Source: Paragyromitra xinjiangensis
Lineage: Eukaryota; Ascomycota; Pezizomycetes; Pezizales; Discinaceae
Direction: 5' to 3'
Assembly: GCA_038503065.1 (NCBI GenBank)
Contig: JBCAMK010000004.1
Location: 1,005,001 to 1,069,000, forward strand
Length of the DNA stretch: 64,000 nucleotides
Shown: positions 20,969 through 32,597 of the stretch, in pieces
Layout: each line of letters starts with the position of its first letter
Numbering within the stretch: the stretch's first letter is position 1
The notes under the pieces: generated by a model
What the model saw: only the letters and a program-made list of their open reading frames with translations
Databases searched by the model: none
What the model was told of the DNA's origin: nothing
Made by a program: the position numbers and the translations under genes

Positions 20969-23900
20969 ATGACAGCGCAGAACAGTTCCACGCCTTCACT
21001 TAATAATACCGCTTCTAATACCCACAATTACCCTCATCAGAAACCACAACCACCACAACCACAACCACAACCACCATCGATATCTGACCATTCTTCAGGC
21101 CCCTCCTCGCACCCTTTGCTCACTTCGCATTACCGAAACGCTACTCATACTCAGAGCAACTCAGATCTGCACCAATCCTATTCTTCTGCTCTCCCGTCGA
21201 CTTCCTCGTCCTTCTCGTTGTTCCCTTCCACAGAATCAACCTCGCGACATTCTGTTAGCTCGGCGTCTGCTTCCAACCTCCCCGCCCACCAGCAGCACCT
21301 CTCATCCCAGCTGCTGCCTCCTTCGTCCTCCACAACGCCACCATCAAATATTTTTTCGGGTTCGGCTGTGAAGCCCGCTGGAGGCGGTGGTGGTAGTGGG
21401 AGTGCGGGGTCACCGCATCTAAGCAGCCTAGCTGTTGCGCAGCTCAATCTCTTGATCAGCACCACGACCGAAAGAAATTACGAAGGAAGAAGTAAGGAGA
21501 TACGGAAGGTGAGTTTTGTTACTACCGTTTCACCCCTCGTGCCTTGGCAACCCTGTGCCATGCAATCTCGACTATTTTCGCCGTGCGTTCCTTTCACACA
21601 CTAATTGAGAATCGGTGATTTAGCTCCTAAACGAAAGCATGGACATCAAGCAGAAGGCCATGCGGAAAATAATCATGAACAACTACTCCTACATTATGTC
21701 TTCGTCGAGTAGTCGATCATTTGAAAACTCGCCCAGTAGTAGCCATCGACTTCTGGGGGAACAGATTAAGGAGTTGGCTAGTTTACCACAAGACGTGGAA
21801 GGCACGTTCATCGACGTGATCACCCCCGTGACACCAGACGGAGAGGTGTTTAGAGATTTTGACGTATCTACATTCTTCAACCATTTTAGCTTAGATGCCC
21901 TGCAGAAATGCGTATTGGCTGTTGGCTTAAAATCCAATCCTCGGCCAGATCTACGAAACAAAGGTCCAGATCAAGCCTCCTTTAAAACTTTCGAGTTGCT
22001 GACTTTTTGGATATAGGTCAGGATATCATAAATAAATCTTTCCGATCTATGCTTGAGGTCCTTGCGAATCCCTCAAAACATGCCGAAATGACCCCCGAAG
22101 CAATTGCATTATTTCTTAAACAAATGCTTTCGGAACCAGCGTACCAATTCCTTGATAATGTTGAAAAACTCAATCTTTCCTATGCTGCACGGTCACGTTA
22201 CAAGAATACTGCATTGCCACAAGAGGTTTACAATATCACGGAGCCTATTGAAAAACTACGGCAGAAGGAATCTCTGGTTCAATTATTTCAGCAGATCGGA
22301 CCAGAAAGCACAAGCTCGCTAGAAAAATGCAGGGAGGTTCTGAAGCGGAAATGGAGGATCCAGATATCAGAAAGTGAGGTTGCGGACGTCCTGGTTCTCA
22401 TGGCTACAAGTCGGAATGCGATATCTTGGCATGCCGATGTCTTCGTACAGGCTTTACAGCAAGAGAACATGGTCCAATCTTTCGATTGGGAGCGAGTCAT
22501 TGAAGGTTTTGATCGGGAAGATTTCGTTTTGGAGGGAACAGAGGGGTTGCATGTCATTGTGAGCGCTTTGCAACACGGAACTAGCAAGGAGTTTCCAATT
22601 TATAAACTTTGGGGCGGACGATGGAATCATCCGCGGGCACAATGGTCGGTGTTGAGAGGGTATATCAAAGCAGAGAGTTTGGATGTTACAAGGATCCCTG
22701 GGATTCGAAAGGTCTTCTCTTCTGCAGATTTCGCTACTGCTAGCAGCGCTCTCAAGCTCATGGTCGCTACTTTCGAAACTCACAAGTTTATTTCCTTCGA
22801 CGCTGTCGATGTTTTGTTTTATCTGGCTTTAGATGATTCTGTTCCTTCGGACGTGCAGCAAGCAGCACAAGTGGAAATGGAGAAAGCGGCCAAATTCACA
22901 CCAGAACTTTTACTTTGCGGAGCGTTGATGATTCCAAAGCCTTGGACTCATGGGTTGGAACATGTTGTTCAAAAGCTACTCGATATTTTCTTCGATGGGC
23001 ATACCAGTCATCAGCTGGTCTTTTGGAGGCTATGGCAAGTCGATAAACCTTTTGTCACTAATAAATTTCTCGACTATCATACCGCCAATAATCTACACAT
23101 AACACGGATCCTCGACATCTCTCAAGATCTCCGGTGCCTCAGCGACTTGCTAGAAGCTCAAAATGCAGCCTTTGTATTGGACGTTGCATCGTTAGCGGCT
23201 AGGAGGGAATATCTCAACCTGGAGAAATGGTTGCAAGAGATGATTAACAAATACGAGGGAGATTTCGTGATGCAATGCTACCGATTCTTGCACATGAAGG
23301 CTGAAGCGGAGTATACACAGGCAAGAGAAGGTAGTAAGCCGACTATGGTTAGTCTTCGAGTAGGGCCTGTGCATACTTTTCTCACCCTATTAGACAAGAA
23401 GTAAGTCTCCATCTCCAGATCCTGAAGTACCTAATATTGATGTATATTTAGTCAACCACATATGACCCAAGAGCACCAGGAGCGAGTTACGGAGTGTCAG
23501 CGACTTTGCATCCAAGCATATCCTCGACTAATAAACCTTGGCTGCGGCATGGATCCTATAATCTTGCAGAACAATGCCGAAAGCAATACGTTTCCACCTC
23601 ACGTCGACAAGGACATGCAACAAGCTTACAAGCAGATGTATAGTCAAGAGACCGAACTTAGTGAGGTAGTGCAATACCTTCAAAAGCTTAAAGTTTCTCA
23701 GATCTCTCGAGAACAAGATTTGTTTGCCTGTATGATCCACGGTCTATTCGACGAATACCACTGTTATCCTTCATATCCACTACAAGCCCTTGCTACAACC
23801 TCTGTCCTCTTCGGAAGCATCATTTTGTTCAAGTTGATTGATGGTATCCCATTGAGAGTTGCTCTGGCGATGGTATGGCAAGCCGTTCGTGACCACGACC

Positions 23901-26900
23901 CTTCGTCAACAATGTATAAATTCGGTCTCCAAGCACTTCTACACTTCAAGGAACGATTGAGGGAGTGGAGAGAGTATTGCAAATTGTTGGCACAGGTCCC
24001 AGGACTACAAGGAACAGATATTTGGGATATTGTTCAAGATGTTATCTCCGCCGCCGCTGATAGACAACCTGAGCAGCCTGTAAACGGAAATGTGGACGTC
24101 GATGATCTCGGCCCGGTCTTGACCAATGGAAATTCATCTGCTCGACCACCATCCCCTCCTGCGCCCTCACATCCGCCTTTCCGGTCTATAAACGCAGATC
24201 CGCCACTTCGTGACCAATCATCGTACAAAGATCCCAATGTGGAGGTCCAGGACAAAGTTTTGTTCATTGTTAACAACCTCTCGCACACCAATCTGGAAAA
24301 TAAGCTCAAAGATTTGAAAGATGCGTTACAGGATGAACACCATCAGTGGTTCGCCGACTACCTAGTCGTCAAGCGTGCTAAAATGGAACCTAACTACCAC
24401 AAGCTGTACTTGGATCTTTTGGACAAATTCGGACACAAGGGCTTGACAGCAGAGGTACTACGGGAGACATACATCAACGTCATTGGCATGCTCGACGCCG
24501 AAGCTACCATGCAGAATGCGAGCGAGAGGACACATCTGAAGAATATGGCATGCTGGTTAGGAGGATTGACGATCGCGAGGGATAAGCCGATAAAATTCAA
24601 GAATGTGTCGTTCAAGGATTTACTTATCGAGGGATATGTCACCGAAAGACTCAATGTCGTCCTACCGTTTACGTGCAAAGTATTGGAACAATCGACAAAA
24701 TCGACAGTGTTCAAACCACCGAACCCCTGGCTGATGGCTATCATTCGATTGTTAGTGGAGCTTTACCAACACGTTGAGCTTAAACTTAACTTGAAATTTG
24801 AGATTGAGGTCCTATGTAAAAATTTAGATCTCGACATCAAGACTATCGAACCTGCGACGGATATCCGGGAGACAAGAGACAGGCCTGCAGTGAAGGAGGA
24901 GGAGGAGGCCCTGCCGCCAATAGAGGAACTTTCCTTGCAGCCACCTCAACAGTTTGCGCAAATTGCTGACCCGATGCCCTCTGGCTTCGCCGAGGAAGTC
25001 ATTATCAATTCTTTGATTCAACACCCTGCCCTGAAAGGAATTCTGCGAAACGCTATCAGTCGCGCGATCGGAGAAATCATTGGGCCAGTGGTTGAGAGGT
25101 CTGTTACAATTGCTAGCATCTCAACTTCTGAACTCATCCAAAAGGATTTTGCCACGGAGGGTGACGAGAACAAAATGAGGAACGCTGCACATAATTTGGT
25201 CCGTCATCTCGCCGGTAGCCTCGCACACGTGACCTGCAAAGACCCATTGCGTATGAGCATGACGAACAACATCCGTGCGTTGCTTGTTCAAAATGGATAC
25301 AATGAGCAGTCAGTTTCCGATCAGACGGTCACTATGTGTGTTAATGACAATATCGACCTTGCCTGCACGATCATCGAAAAAACAGCACAAGACCGGGCAA
25401 TTCCTGAAATCGAGGAATCATTGGCCCACGCATTCCAGGCTCGAAAGCAACATCGGGAGCGGAGGATGGTGCAGCCATTTGTCGCACCTGGTGTTCCTCG
25501 AATCGCTTTTCAGCTTCCTGATCAGTTTCGGTTAAAACCCGGCGGGCTTACACCTCAGCAAATGAGCGTCTATGACGATTTCGGAAGGGTGTCTAGGATG
25601 GCTGGCAACGAGGCTGCAGCAAGGAACCCATTCGTTGATGCTTTTCCATCCGATTATTTGCCAGGTGGCGTGCAATCTACTGGCGTCGTTGATATACAAC
25701 AGCGAGCTCCAGAACAGCAGCCTATTGGTGTACCTCAACTCGATCCGAAGGAGACGCAGACTAAAATTGCTGTGAGTTATTTCTAAACCTTATCTCCATC
25801 TCTTTTATCATATGCTGATAGCTGCAGACACTTTTGGGTGAAACGCGAAGGTTAGCTAGAATAAACGAGGAACAGCATATCGATGAACTTAATCCAGAAC
25901 ACCCTATCTTTCAATATTGCAACGCGATCGTGAGCACAATTTCCGTGAACCCTCCACTCATCACACGCGTCGTGAAAGATAGCCTATGTCAAGCAGTGGC
26001 CTCCCAGCTATGTCAGATCCTCTTCACCGATACGCAGGAACAAACTCAATTGGAGGTGGAAATTCTTGTTCTTCTCCTCCGAAAAATCACCGATCTTTCG
26101 ACAAACACAAGGCAGGATGTTGTCATGTGGTTGGCCGGGCCACGAGATGACGAGGTAAGAAGCTCGACTAATTTAAGTTTGGGCAAGGCTGACAGCATGA
26201 AGCGTCTTTTTAACGCACCAGTCACAGTTATGCTTCTGAAGATGGAGTTGCTGTCAGTTACACAGCTTGACACCACTATTTCAAAGTTCCTGAACGCACG
26301 AAAGACCCGTGCTCTAGAGTTTTTTGGGCGATTGATCAGAGAAACTGTCTTGGGATCGACTCTGCCAGCATTGAGAACCGATTTCGCAGCATCACTCGAT
26401 GCTTTGGGCCACTGGCTGAAACAAGAACCGACGAATAAGGCTGTTTTGGATCTGGTAAGAGAGATTCAAGGGCCAGAAGAAAAGGATGAGCAAGATCAAT
26501 TGGACCTTGAGGACCGCGAAAAGAGGGACCAAATGGAATACATCTTTACCGAGTGGATACAGCTTTGCCAGCACCTTTCTACAACAGAGAAGAACTACTC
26601 GGCATTCATTATGCAGCTCCACCAAGGCAAGGTTCTCGCCGATATGCCGTCTTCCTGCGAATTTTTCCGGACTTGCATCGAATTTTGTATTGCCGAGTGG
26701 GAACAAGCCACCAGCACAGGCGCAAACATCCAGACAAACTGCTATATTCCAATTGATGCGTTAGCGAAACTAGTCATACTGCTTGTCAAATACCAAGTTG
26801 AAGATGATGCCAAGGGCCAGTTCCTGGATAAGGCAGAGTATCTCAACAGCATCCTGTCTTTGGTGGTTTTCGTCTTCAATCATCACCACGAGAATCATGG

Positions 26901-28154
26901 CGAGCATTTCTCCCAGAAGGTCTTTTTCAGATTCTTCTCGAGTATGTTGTATGAGTACCACCTCATCGACACTCAACTGAGAGCGTATCACGAGCGGATA
27001 CTGATGACTTTTGCGGAATGTTTCCTGACGATCCAACCGGCTTTCTTCCCAATGTTCAGTTTCCATTGGATGTCATTGGTGTGCCATCGGTACTTTATGC
27101 CGAAGCTTTTGATGTTGGAGGTTGACAAGGGCTGCGCGACATTCGCAAAACTGCTAGAGACCATGCTGATCTATATCGGAACTCTGCTAAAGGAACTGCC
27201 TATCGCTCCTGTCGTAAAGATGCTCTATAGGGGTGTTCTCAGAATCCTCTTGGTCCTACACCACGACTTCCCAGAGTTCCTTGCTGAGTGGCACTTTTCA
27301 ATTTGTGAGGTTATTCCCGTGCATTGTACGCAACTCCGCAACCTGATCTTGAGCGCATATCCCTCATCGCTCTCTGATCTTCCGGACCCATTCACCGCTG
27401 GTTTGAAGGTGGACCGCCTTCCCGAAATCCGGGTCGCACCGAAGATTTGTGGGGACGTCCTCCGACCTCTGATCAAGAGCGGAGTTAAGGATTTGGTGGA
27501 CTCATGCTTAACTTCTAATGATGGGCCGAGCAACGCCGCCATCCGGGGGATTTTGGAGAGGCTGGAAACAGAGCCAAGGAAAGAAGCTGGACTCGGATTC
27601 GCAACCGTCACTGTGAACTCTACCATTCTCAACAGTCTCGTCTTATATGTCGGGATGGAGGCAATCAAGGATGCGAATGCAAGATCTGTTCCGACATTCC
27701 AGACACAGAGTCCACATACCGCCCTACTTGCGAGGTTGGCCGCAGATCTGAACCCACAAGCTCGCTACTTCTTCCTTAGTGCCATTGCGAATCACCTTCG
27801 CTACCCGAACAGCCATACCCATTACTTCAGCTATACCCTGCTATACCTCTTTGGGCCTGTTCAGGACAAGTCAAACGAGTCTGATGTTCGCCAGCAAATC
27901 ACACGTGTTTTGTTGGAGAGACTAATCGTGCACCGACCCCATCCATGGGGACTGATTATCACTCTCCTCGAGCTGTTGAAGAACCCCAGCTACGATTTCT
28001 GGAACCTACCATTCATCAAGTCAGCGCCAGAGGTACAGACTTTCCTAATACCATTTCTTCGCTGAGTAACACTGACATTACCCGGAAATTGCAGATTGAG
28101 CGTCTGTTTGGAGCTTTATTCCAACACATCAATAACTCGCCTCCTCGTCAATAA
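20969..28154 (+). CDS. NOT1: CCR4-NOT complex scaffold subunit NOT1, 2282 aa
   Basis: Six exons: 20969-21508, 21624-21963, 22017-23400, 23452-25771, 25828-28032 and 28095-28154. NOT1 is the central platform of the CCR4-NOT deadenylase, linking deadenylases, NOT2/NOT3/NOT5 and RNA-binding adaptors in cytoplasm and nucleus. The N-terminal 140 residues are Pro/Gln/Ser-rich. HEAT-like helices fill exons 2-4. The MIF4G-like CAF1-binding region begins about residue 1027 (VQDKVLFIVNNLSHTNLENK) and includes MEPNYHKLYLDLLDKF. The helical CN9BD/DUF3819 region follows at about 1270-1430 (HPALKGILRNAISRAIGEII). The C-terminal superfamily domain that binds NOT2/NOT5 is in exon 5, with SHTHYFSYTLLYLFG and HRPHPWGLIITLLELL, ending with EIERLFGALF across the last junction. 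Intron 2 uses a weak donor, GTCCAG, but has a good CTGAC branch site. Phase is conserved across all joins. Confidence 0.96.
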
Positions 28155-29986
28155 AACTCCTTATTTTTGATCCGTTTTTTTCTACCCCCGATCGTTAGCC
28201 TACCACTTAGGCGCGAACAAAAAGCATGTTTGGGTAAATTAGATGGATGCGATATCTTTTGCCAAGGGCCAGAGTAAAGTCAGAGTGCGTGCGGAAGTAG
28301 GGCACCTGCTATCACTTTTCTACCCCTTCGCTGTATTTTCTTATGGTTACTTTTTGAACCTTTACTTGGAGTTATGCCTGATGTGTTCTTTCCCCTGGGT
28401 TTTCTATCTTTTTTATCTTTTTTCCGTCTCATCTCATCTCATTCTCGGTGGCTATCGCTTGACTCTGTATGGTTCTCATCCCTCTAACTACATGTATTAA
28501 CCTCGACGACTATCATGCACTCATGTTTTCTACGAACGAGGGTATGAACTCGGATGAGGGTATTGGCCCTTTCTTTTTCTTTCTCTGGCCGTACTTGCGG
28601 GTTTGCTATTTTTCAACTTTATATTGTTTTGAGCGCATCTAAAATGGGGTGATGGTCATGACGGGTTTTTCAATAAAATCACAAAATGGGGTAGGGTGTA
28701 TCATAATCTGCAAATCGATGGGAGTTTTATGGTCTTCATGAACATAATTGTACTTGTGCCAACTATTATTAAAACATTAGAAACATGAAGCTACATTCAT
28801 CAAGAATGATTTTCCCAATTCCAGTCTTCACTATAGCCTCCATCACCAATATCCCATTCCCATGAGCATTCTGATGCTGTCATAAGATGTCACTCGCCAT
28901 CCACTTTTCCCATCAATTTCAATCACCGACCAGGTTCCCCGCAAAGAAATCTTTGCAGATTAACTAGATTAGAGTGGAGCAAGCCGCCTATGGCAGGTTT
29001 TAGTCACATTATGCCCCGCACAGCATACATGTATTTCGTGTAATCTCGCCCCAACCAACATCTAGTTACCCTAGATCGGGTTTTTGACTAGACTCATCAC
29101 AATTCACCAACCATACAAAACAGGCACGTGATAAATCGATCACAAAAGAATCTAACCCCACCCAAAAAACCCTAACCCATGCAGAACCACTGCAGCTATC
29201 CCATAACCCACGTGGTATCCTAGTATAACTGACCCACCATGAACGATTTCTCTCTAGGAAGATCGATCGGCAACTGGGGATATGTAGGTTGCGAGTGACA
29301 TCCTGTGACGGCATCGGGACCCACATCAGGATGTGGTGGTAAGGGTAGAGATTACTGGTGGGAACTAGAATTAGCTAGCATCATATTTAAGAACTTTAAT
29401 TTAGCCTCTGTAATTTTCTAATAAGACCCGATAATGATATTGTTGTATCTGCAAAAATTACTAGAATTTCATTGGTCCAAAAACTATATTCCAGCCAGCT
29501 TCAACTTTGGGGGGTTTTCGGAAACTCATCACGGCCGCTGACTCATTCTGATATACTCAAACATTATATAGGGAAGTACTGTGCCTTACACGCGAACCCT
29601 GGTGACTATCGAATCCGTAATCAAAGTACACTAGACAGCTCGTTAAAAAGAAGAGAGTATGGATTACGAGCGAACGATAGGCTACAGAAATCAATAAGTA
29701 CCCTAGCTACAGGCGCAGTGGTCTAGAAACTAATACCACTGCCAGTATGCGTTTCGTCAAGACACCCAACACATCAGTATTTAACCACCAGCCTCTGGAA
29801 AATAACATTCCCTCATGTACTCTATTAGGCATTTTCACCCCAATATGTAACTCCCACAAGCTTTTTTTGTCCAAAACAAACCACGTGTAATACGCTAGAC
29901 AGCAGGCTTAATACAAACAAGATAATAAAATAACACCGCATATACCATCACGCCTGACCAACATAATAATAAAGAACTTTCCCTGC
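28155..29986. other. Intergenic, convergent 3' flanks of NOT1 and M20 peptidase
   Basis: 1.8 kb without a supportable gene. T-rich tracts at 28160-28460 follow the NOT1 stop and suit a 3' untranslated region. The open frames at 28243-28500, 29066-29326 and 29472-29726 carry no recognisable domain. Confidence 0.5.
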
Positions 29987-31456
29987 TCACAATTCCCCGC
30001 CATTGAAAGTCGCTTGCTCGACACCCTCTGGTTTAGCAGCTTCCGTCTCCTTATCAACAACTATAGCGCTGCTGCTAACGGGAGCAACGACATCCTCAAT
30101 AACGACTACTTTCTCTTCGATGATGGAGGGAACACGCTTAGTCGGCCAGAGAGATTCTTTGATGAGCTTTTTATATCCGGCAACAGCCTCGACGAGGTCA
30201 GATTTAAGGACATATTCGTTGTCGCTATGGGCGGTAAGAATTCTAAATCCCCAGTATTAGTAAAGAGTGGGTACCCAAAACAGGCAAAAATAAACTTACG
30301 AGCCGGGTCCATAAAGATACTTCTTGTGTTCTCCCTGAAGGTTGGGGACATCAGTACCATATGAACAGACAGTTGTTTGGAAACCTGTTGTTTTAGTTTT
30401 AATAAGTGGTACTTTCAACAATCTAGCTAAACGGAATCTAAACTTACCTTCAACGTCGTAGTCTAAGTACTGTGGGCCATAGGTAACATCTAAGAATTTC
30501 AACTCAACGGGCAAATCTTCAACACTATTCTTGATCAAGGTCAAGGTTTCATCTAAATCACCTGCGACGCGGACCAACACAGATGCGATAGCATGAGGGG
30601 AGACCACGTTGGCTGCCACACCACCATTAATACGGCCAATATTCACCGTCGATTCACCCAGAAGATCACTGCTGGGGAGCCGCAGGTTCTCAAGGCTGTA
30701 CAATGCGTGAATGAGGTGACTGTTTGCGTCCACACCCAATTGAGGGTAACCAGAGTGAGACGCCCTGCCTTCAGCAACAATGTCGAACATAATTATCCCC
30801 TTGTGGCCGACGGCAAGCTTATTTTCGGTAGGTTCACCAAAAATAACCGATTTCCATGCTGGGCCAAGGTAATTGGCAGCCTTCATCCCGTCCCCAGTCG
30901 TTTCCTCACCCACAACGAAGAGGAGAGAGACATCACCTTCCGAAATTACGTTCTCGGAGATGAGTTCCTCAACAGCGGTTATTTGAGAAGCGATAGAACC
31001 CTTTGCGTCATTTGAGCCGCGGCCGTAGATGGTGCCTGACGAAACCCTGTACTCATATGGAATATAGGGAGGAACCGTGTCAATATGCGACGTCACCAGC
31101 GTGCTCGTTGTACGGTTCTTGCCGAGATAAGCGAACACGTTAAATCTGCCCTCATCGTCAGAGACGGACTGCGTCTCAACTGTGAAATTCTTCGAGATGA
31201 GGTAATTGGCCAGCCACTCGCCAATCTCGCGTTCGTTCCCGGTCAAAGAAGGGATTTCAACGAGTGATTTGTGCAGAGAGAAAAGAGGGGAAGTTGAGAT
31301 CGGGTCGGCAATATTTCTGATGAATTGGGGAAGCTCGATAGACTCGAATTTTGTTTTCCAGCTCTCGATGCTCGGGGGAAGCTTGAACGGTAAATTGAAG
31401 GCCTGCGAGGCGAGAGGAAGCAGCAACAGGGCAAGGGGTACTGGACTAGCTTTCAT
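29987..31456 (-). CDS. Secreted/vacuolar M20 family metallopeptidase, 449 aa
   Basis: Exons are 31456-30448, 30384-30300 and 30242-29987; the introns are 63 nt (GTAAGT...CAG) and 57 nt (GTAAGT...TAG). Residues 1-19 form a hydrophobic signal peptide ending in ALASQA-like sequence, so the protein enters the secretory pathway. The M20 two-zinc active site is visible: H124 and D126 in TSHIDTVPPY, bridging D150 in YGRGSNDAKGS, general base and ligand E184/E185 in VVGEETTGDG, E208 in FGEPTENK, and the last His in ILTAHSDNEY at the start of exon 3. GRASHSGYP marks the dimerisation-domain region. The family includes carboxypeptidase S-like and ArgE/DapE-like enzymes that remove C-terminal residues or acyl groups; substrate cannot be told from sequence. 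The C-terminal 40 residues are a variable Val/Glu-rich tail. It is divergent from SLD5 with about 295 bp between starts. Confidence 0.92.
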
Positions 31457-31751
31457 GATAGCGAGTAAATGAGATTTCAGATAACGATAGGTAGATGTAG
31501 GGTTGATGGAATCCAGAGAACTAGAGGGGGGACGTGGCTGGAGTTGTGGGGGGGAGAAGCAGTGGTGATGCTGAGAGATGTGGTGGTTAAGCTACAGTAA
31601 GGCTGGCAATTCCAAGGCAGACGCCAAATCGCGAAAAAGCCAGATGACGGCGCCAAGCCCAATTCATCCGCTTCGTTATGGCCGGGTAACTGCTTCCCCC
31701 GCGCATTGTTTCGTTCGCTGTCCTCGCCTTGCGTCTTCCTGTACAACTACA

Positions 31752-32597
31752 ATGGATATCGACGATTTATTGCAGGAATTCGACGACAACACCGTCCCTA
31801 CTGGAACTCGCGATATCAATGATATCACTCAGGCTTGGATCGCAGAGCGTACTGCTCCCGAGATTCTCCCCTTTCAAAATGATTTACTAGAAAGACTCAT
31901 GGACAGAGTACGGCAACAGGTATAGAAGCTCGTTTCTTTTTATATCTATTAATTTCGAAAATTAAATTCTTAAGCTAACGTACCCTACACCCGGGAAGAA
32001 TAGATCGAGCTTGTGGAAACGCAAACGGGTAATCTAGATCCGAAAACCAATTTCAGCCTGATATTGATACAAACGGAACTCGAGAGGGTCAAATTCCTTG
32101 TTCGCTCATACCTTAGGGCTCGAATACATAAGGTATGCCATCCCCGTCATGCCGACCGTTTCCACCTTCACAAAAAGCAAAAAAAAAAAGGAGAAAAAGA
32201 AAAGGAGAAAAAGAGGGCTGACTGTGAAACACAGATTGACAAGCATGCCATCTACATACTCACCACTCCCGCGATTCGCGGCCGCCTTTCAGCCCCAGAG
32301 CTCTCATATCTAAAATCACATTTAGCACTTCTCAACTCACATTTTCTCTCCTCGTTCCTGCGGAATTTCCCCGAGCAATTACGGAGATTAGACGACAAAG
32401 CTGGCGGGATATCGATGGTTGAGGAGCCTGATCTTGACGGAGCTGTTTTCTGTAAAGTTGTCAAAGACGTCGAAGATAGAATCGTCAGGATACCCGGGAC
32501 GGATGCCGAGTTCGAGTTAAAAAGAGGTGATGTATACGTCGTGCGCTATAGCGCGGTGAGAGAATTCGTGCTCAGCGGTGAGGTAGAGTTGATTTGA
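31752..32597 (+). CDS. SLD5: GINS complex subunit SLD5, 219 aa
   Basis: Exons are 31752-31919, 32004-32132 and 32235-32597; the introns are 84 and 102 nt. SLD5 is one of four GINS subunits, which with Cdc45 and Mcm2-7 form the replicative helicase in the nucleus. Matching features are the acidic start MDIDDLLQEFDD, DITQAWIAERTAPEILPFQ and LLERLMDRV in the helical A domain, ERVKFLVRSYLRARIHKID across the second junction, LSYLKSHLALLNSHF, and the C-terminal beta domain ending FELKRGDVYVVRYSAVREFVLSGEVELI. The same frame is open for 58 codons upstream, but the first family-like Met is at 31752. The second intron has a length divisible by three and no stop, so retention would add 34 Lys-rich residues. 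Confidence 0.95.
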
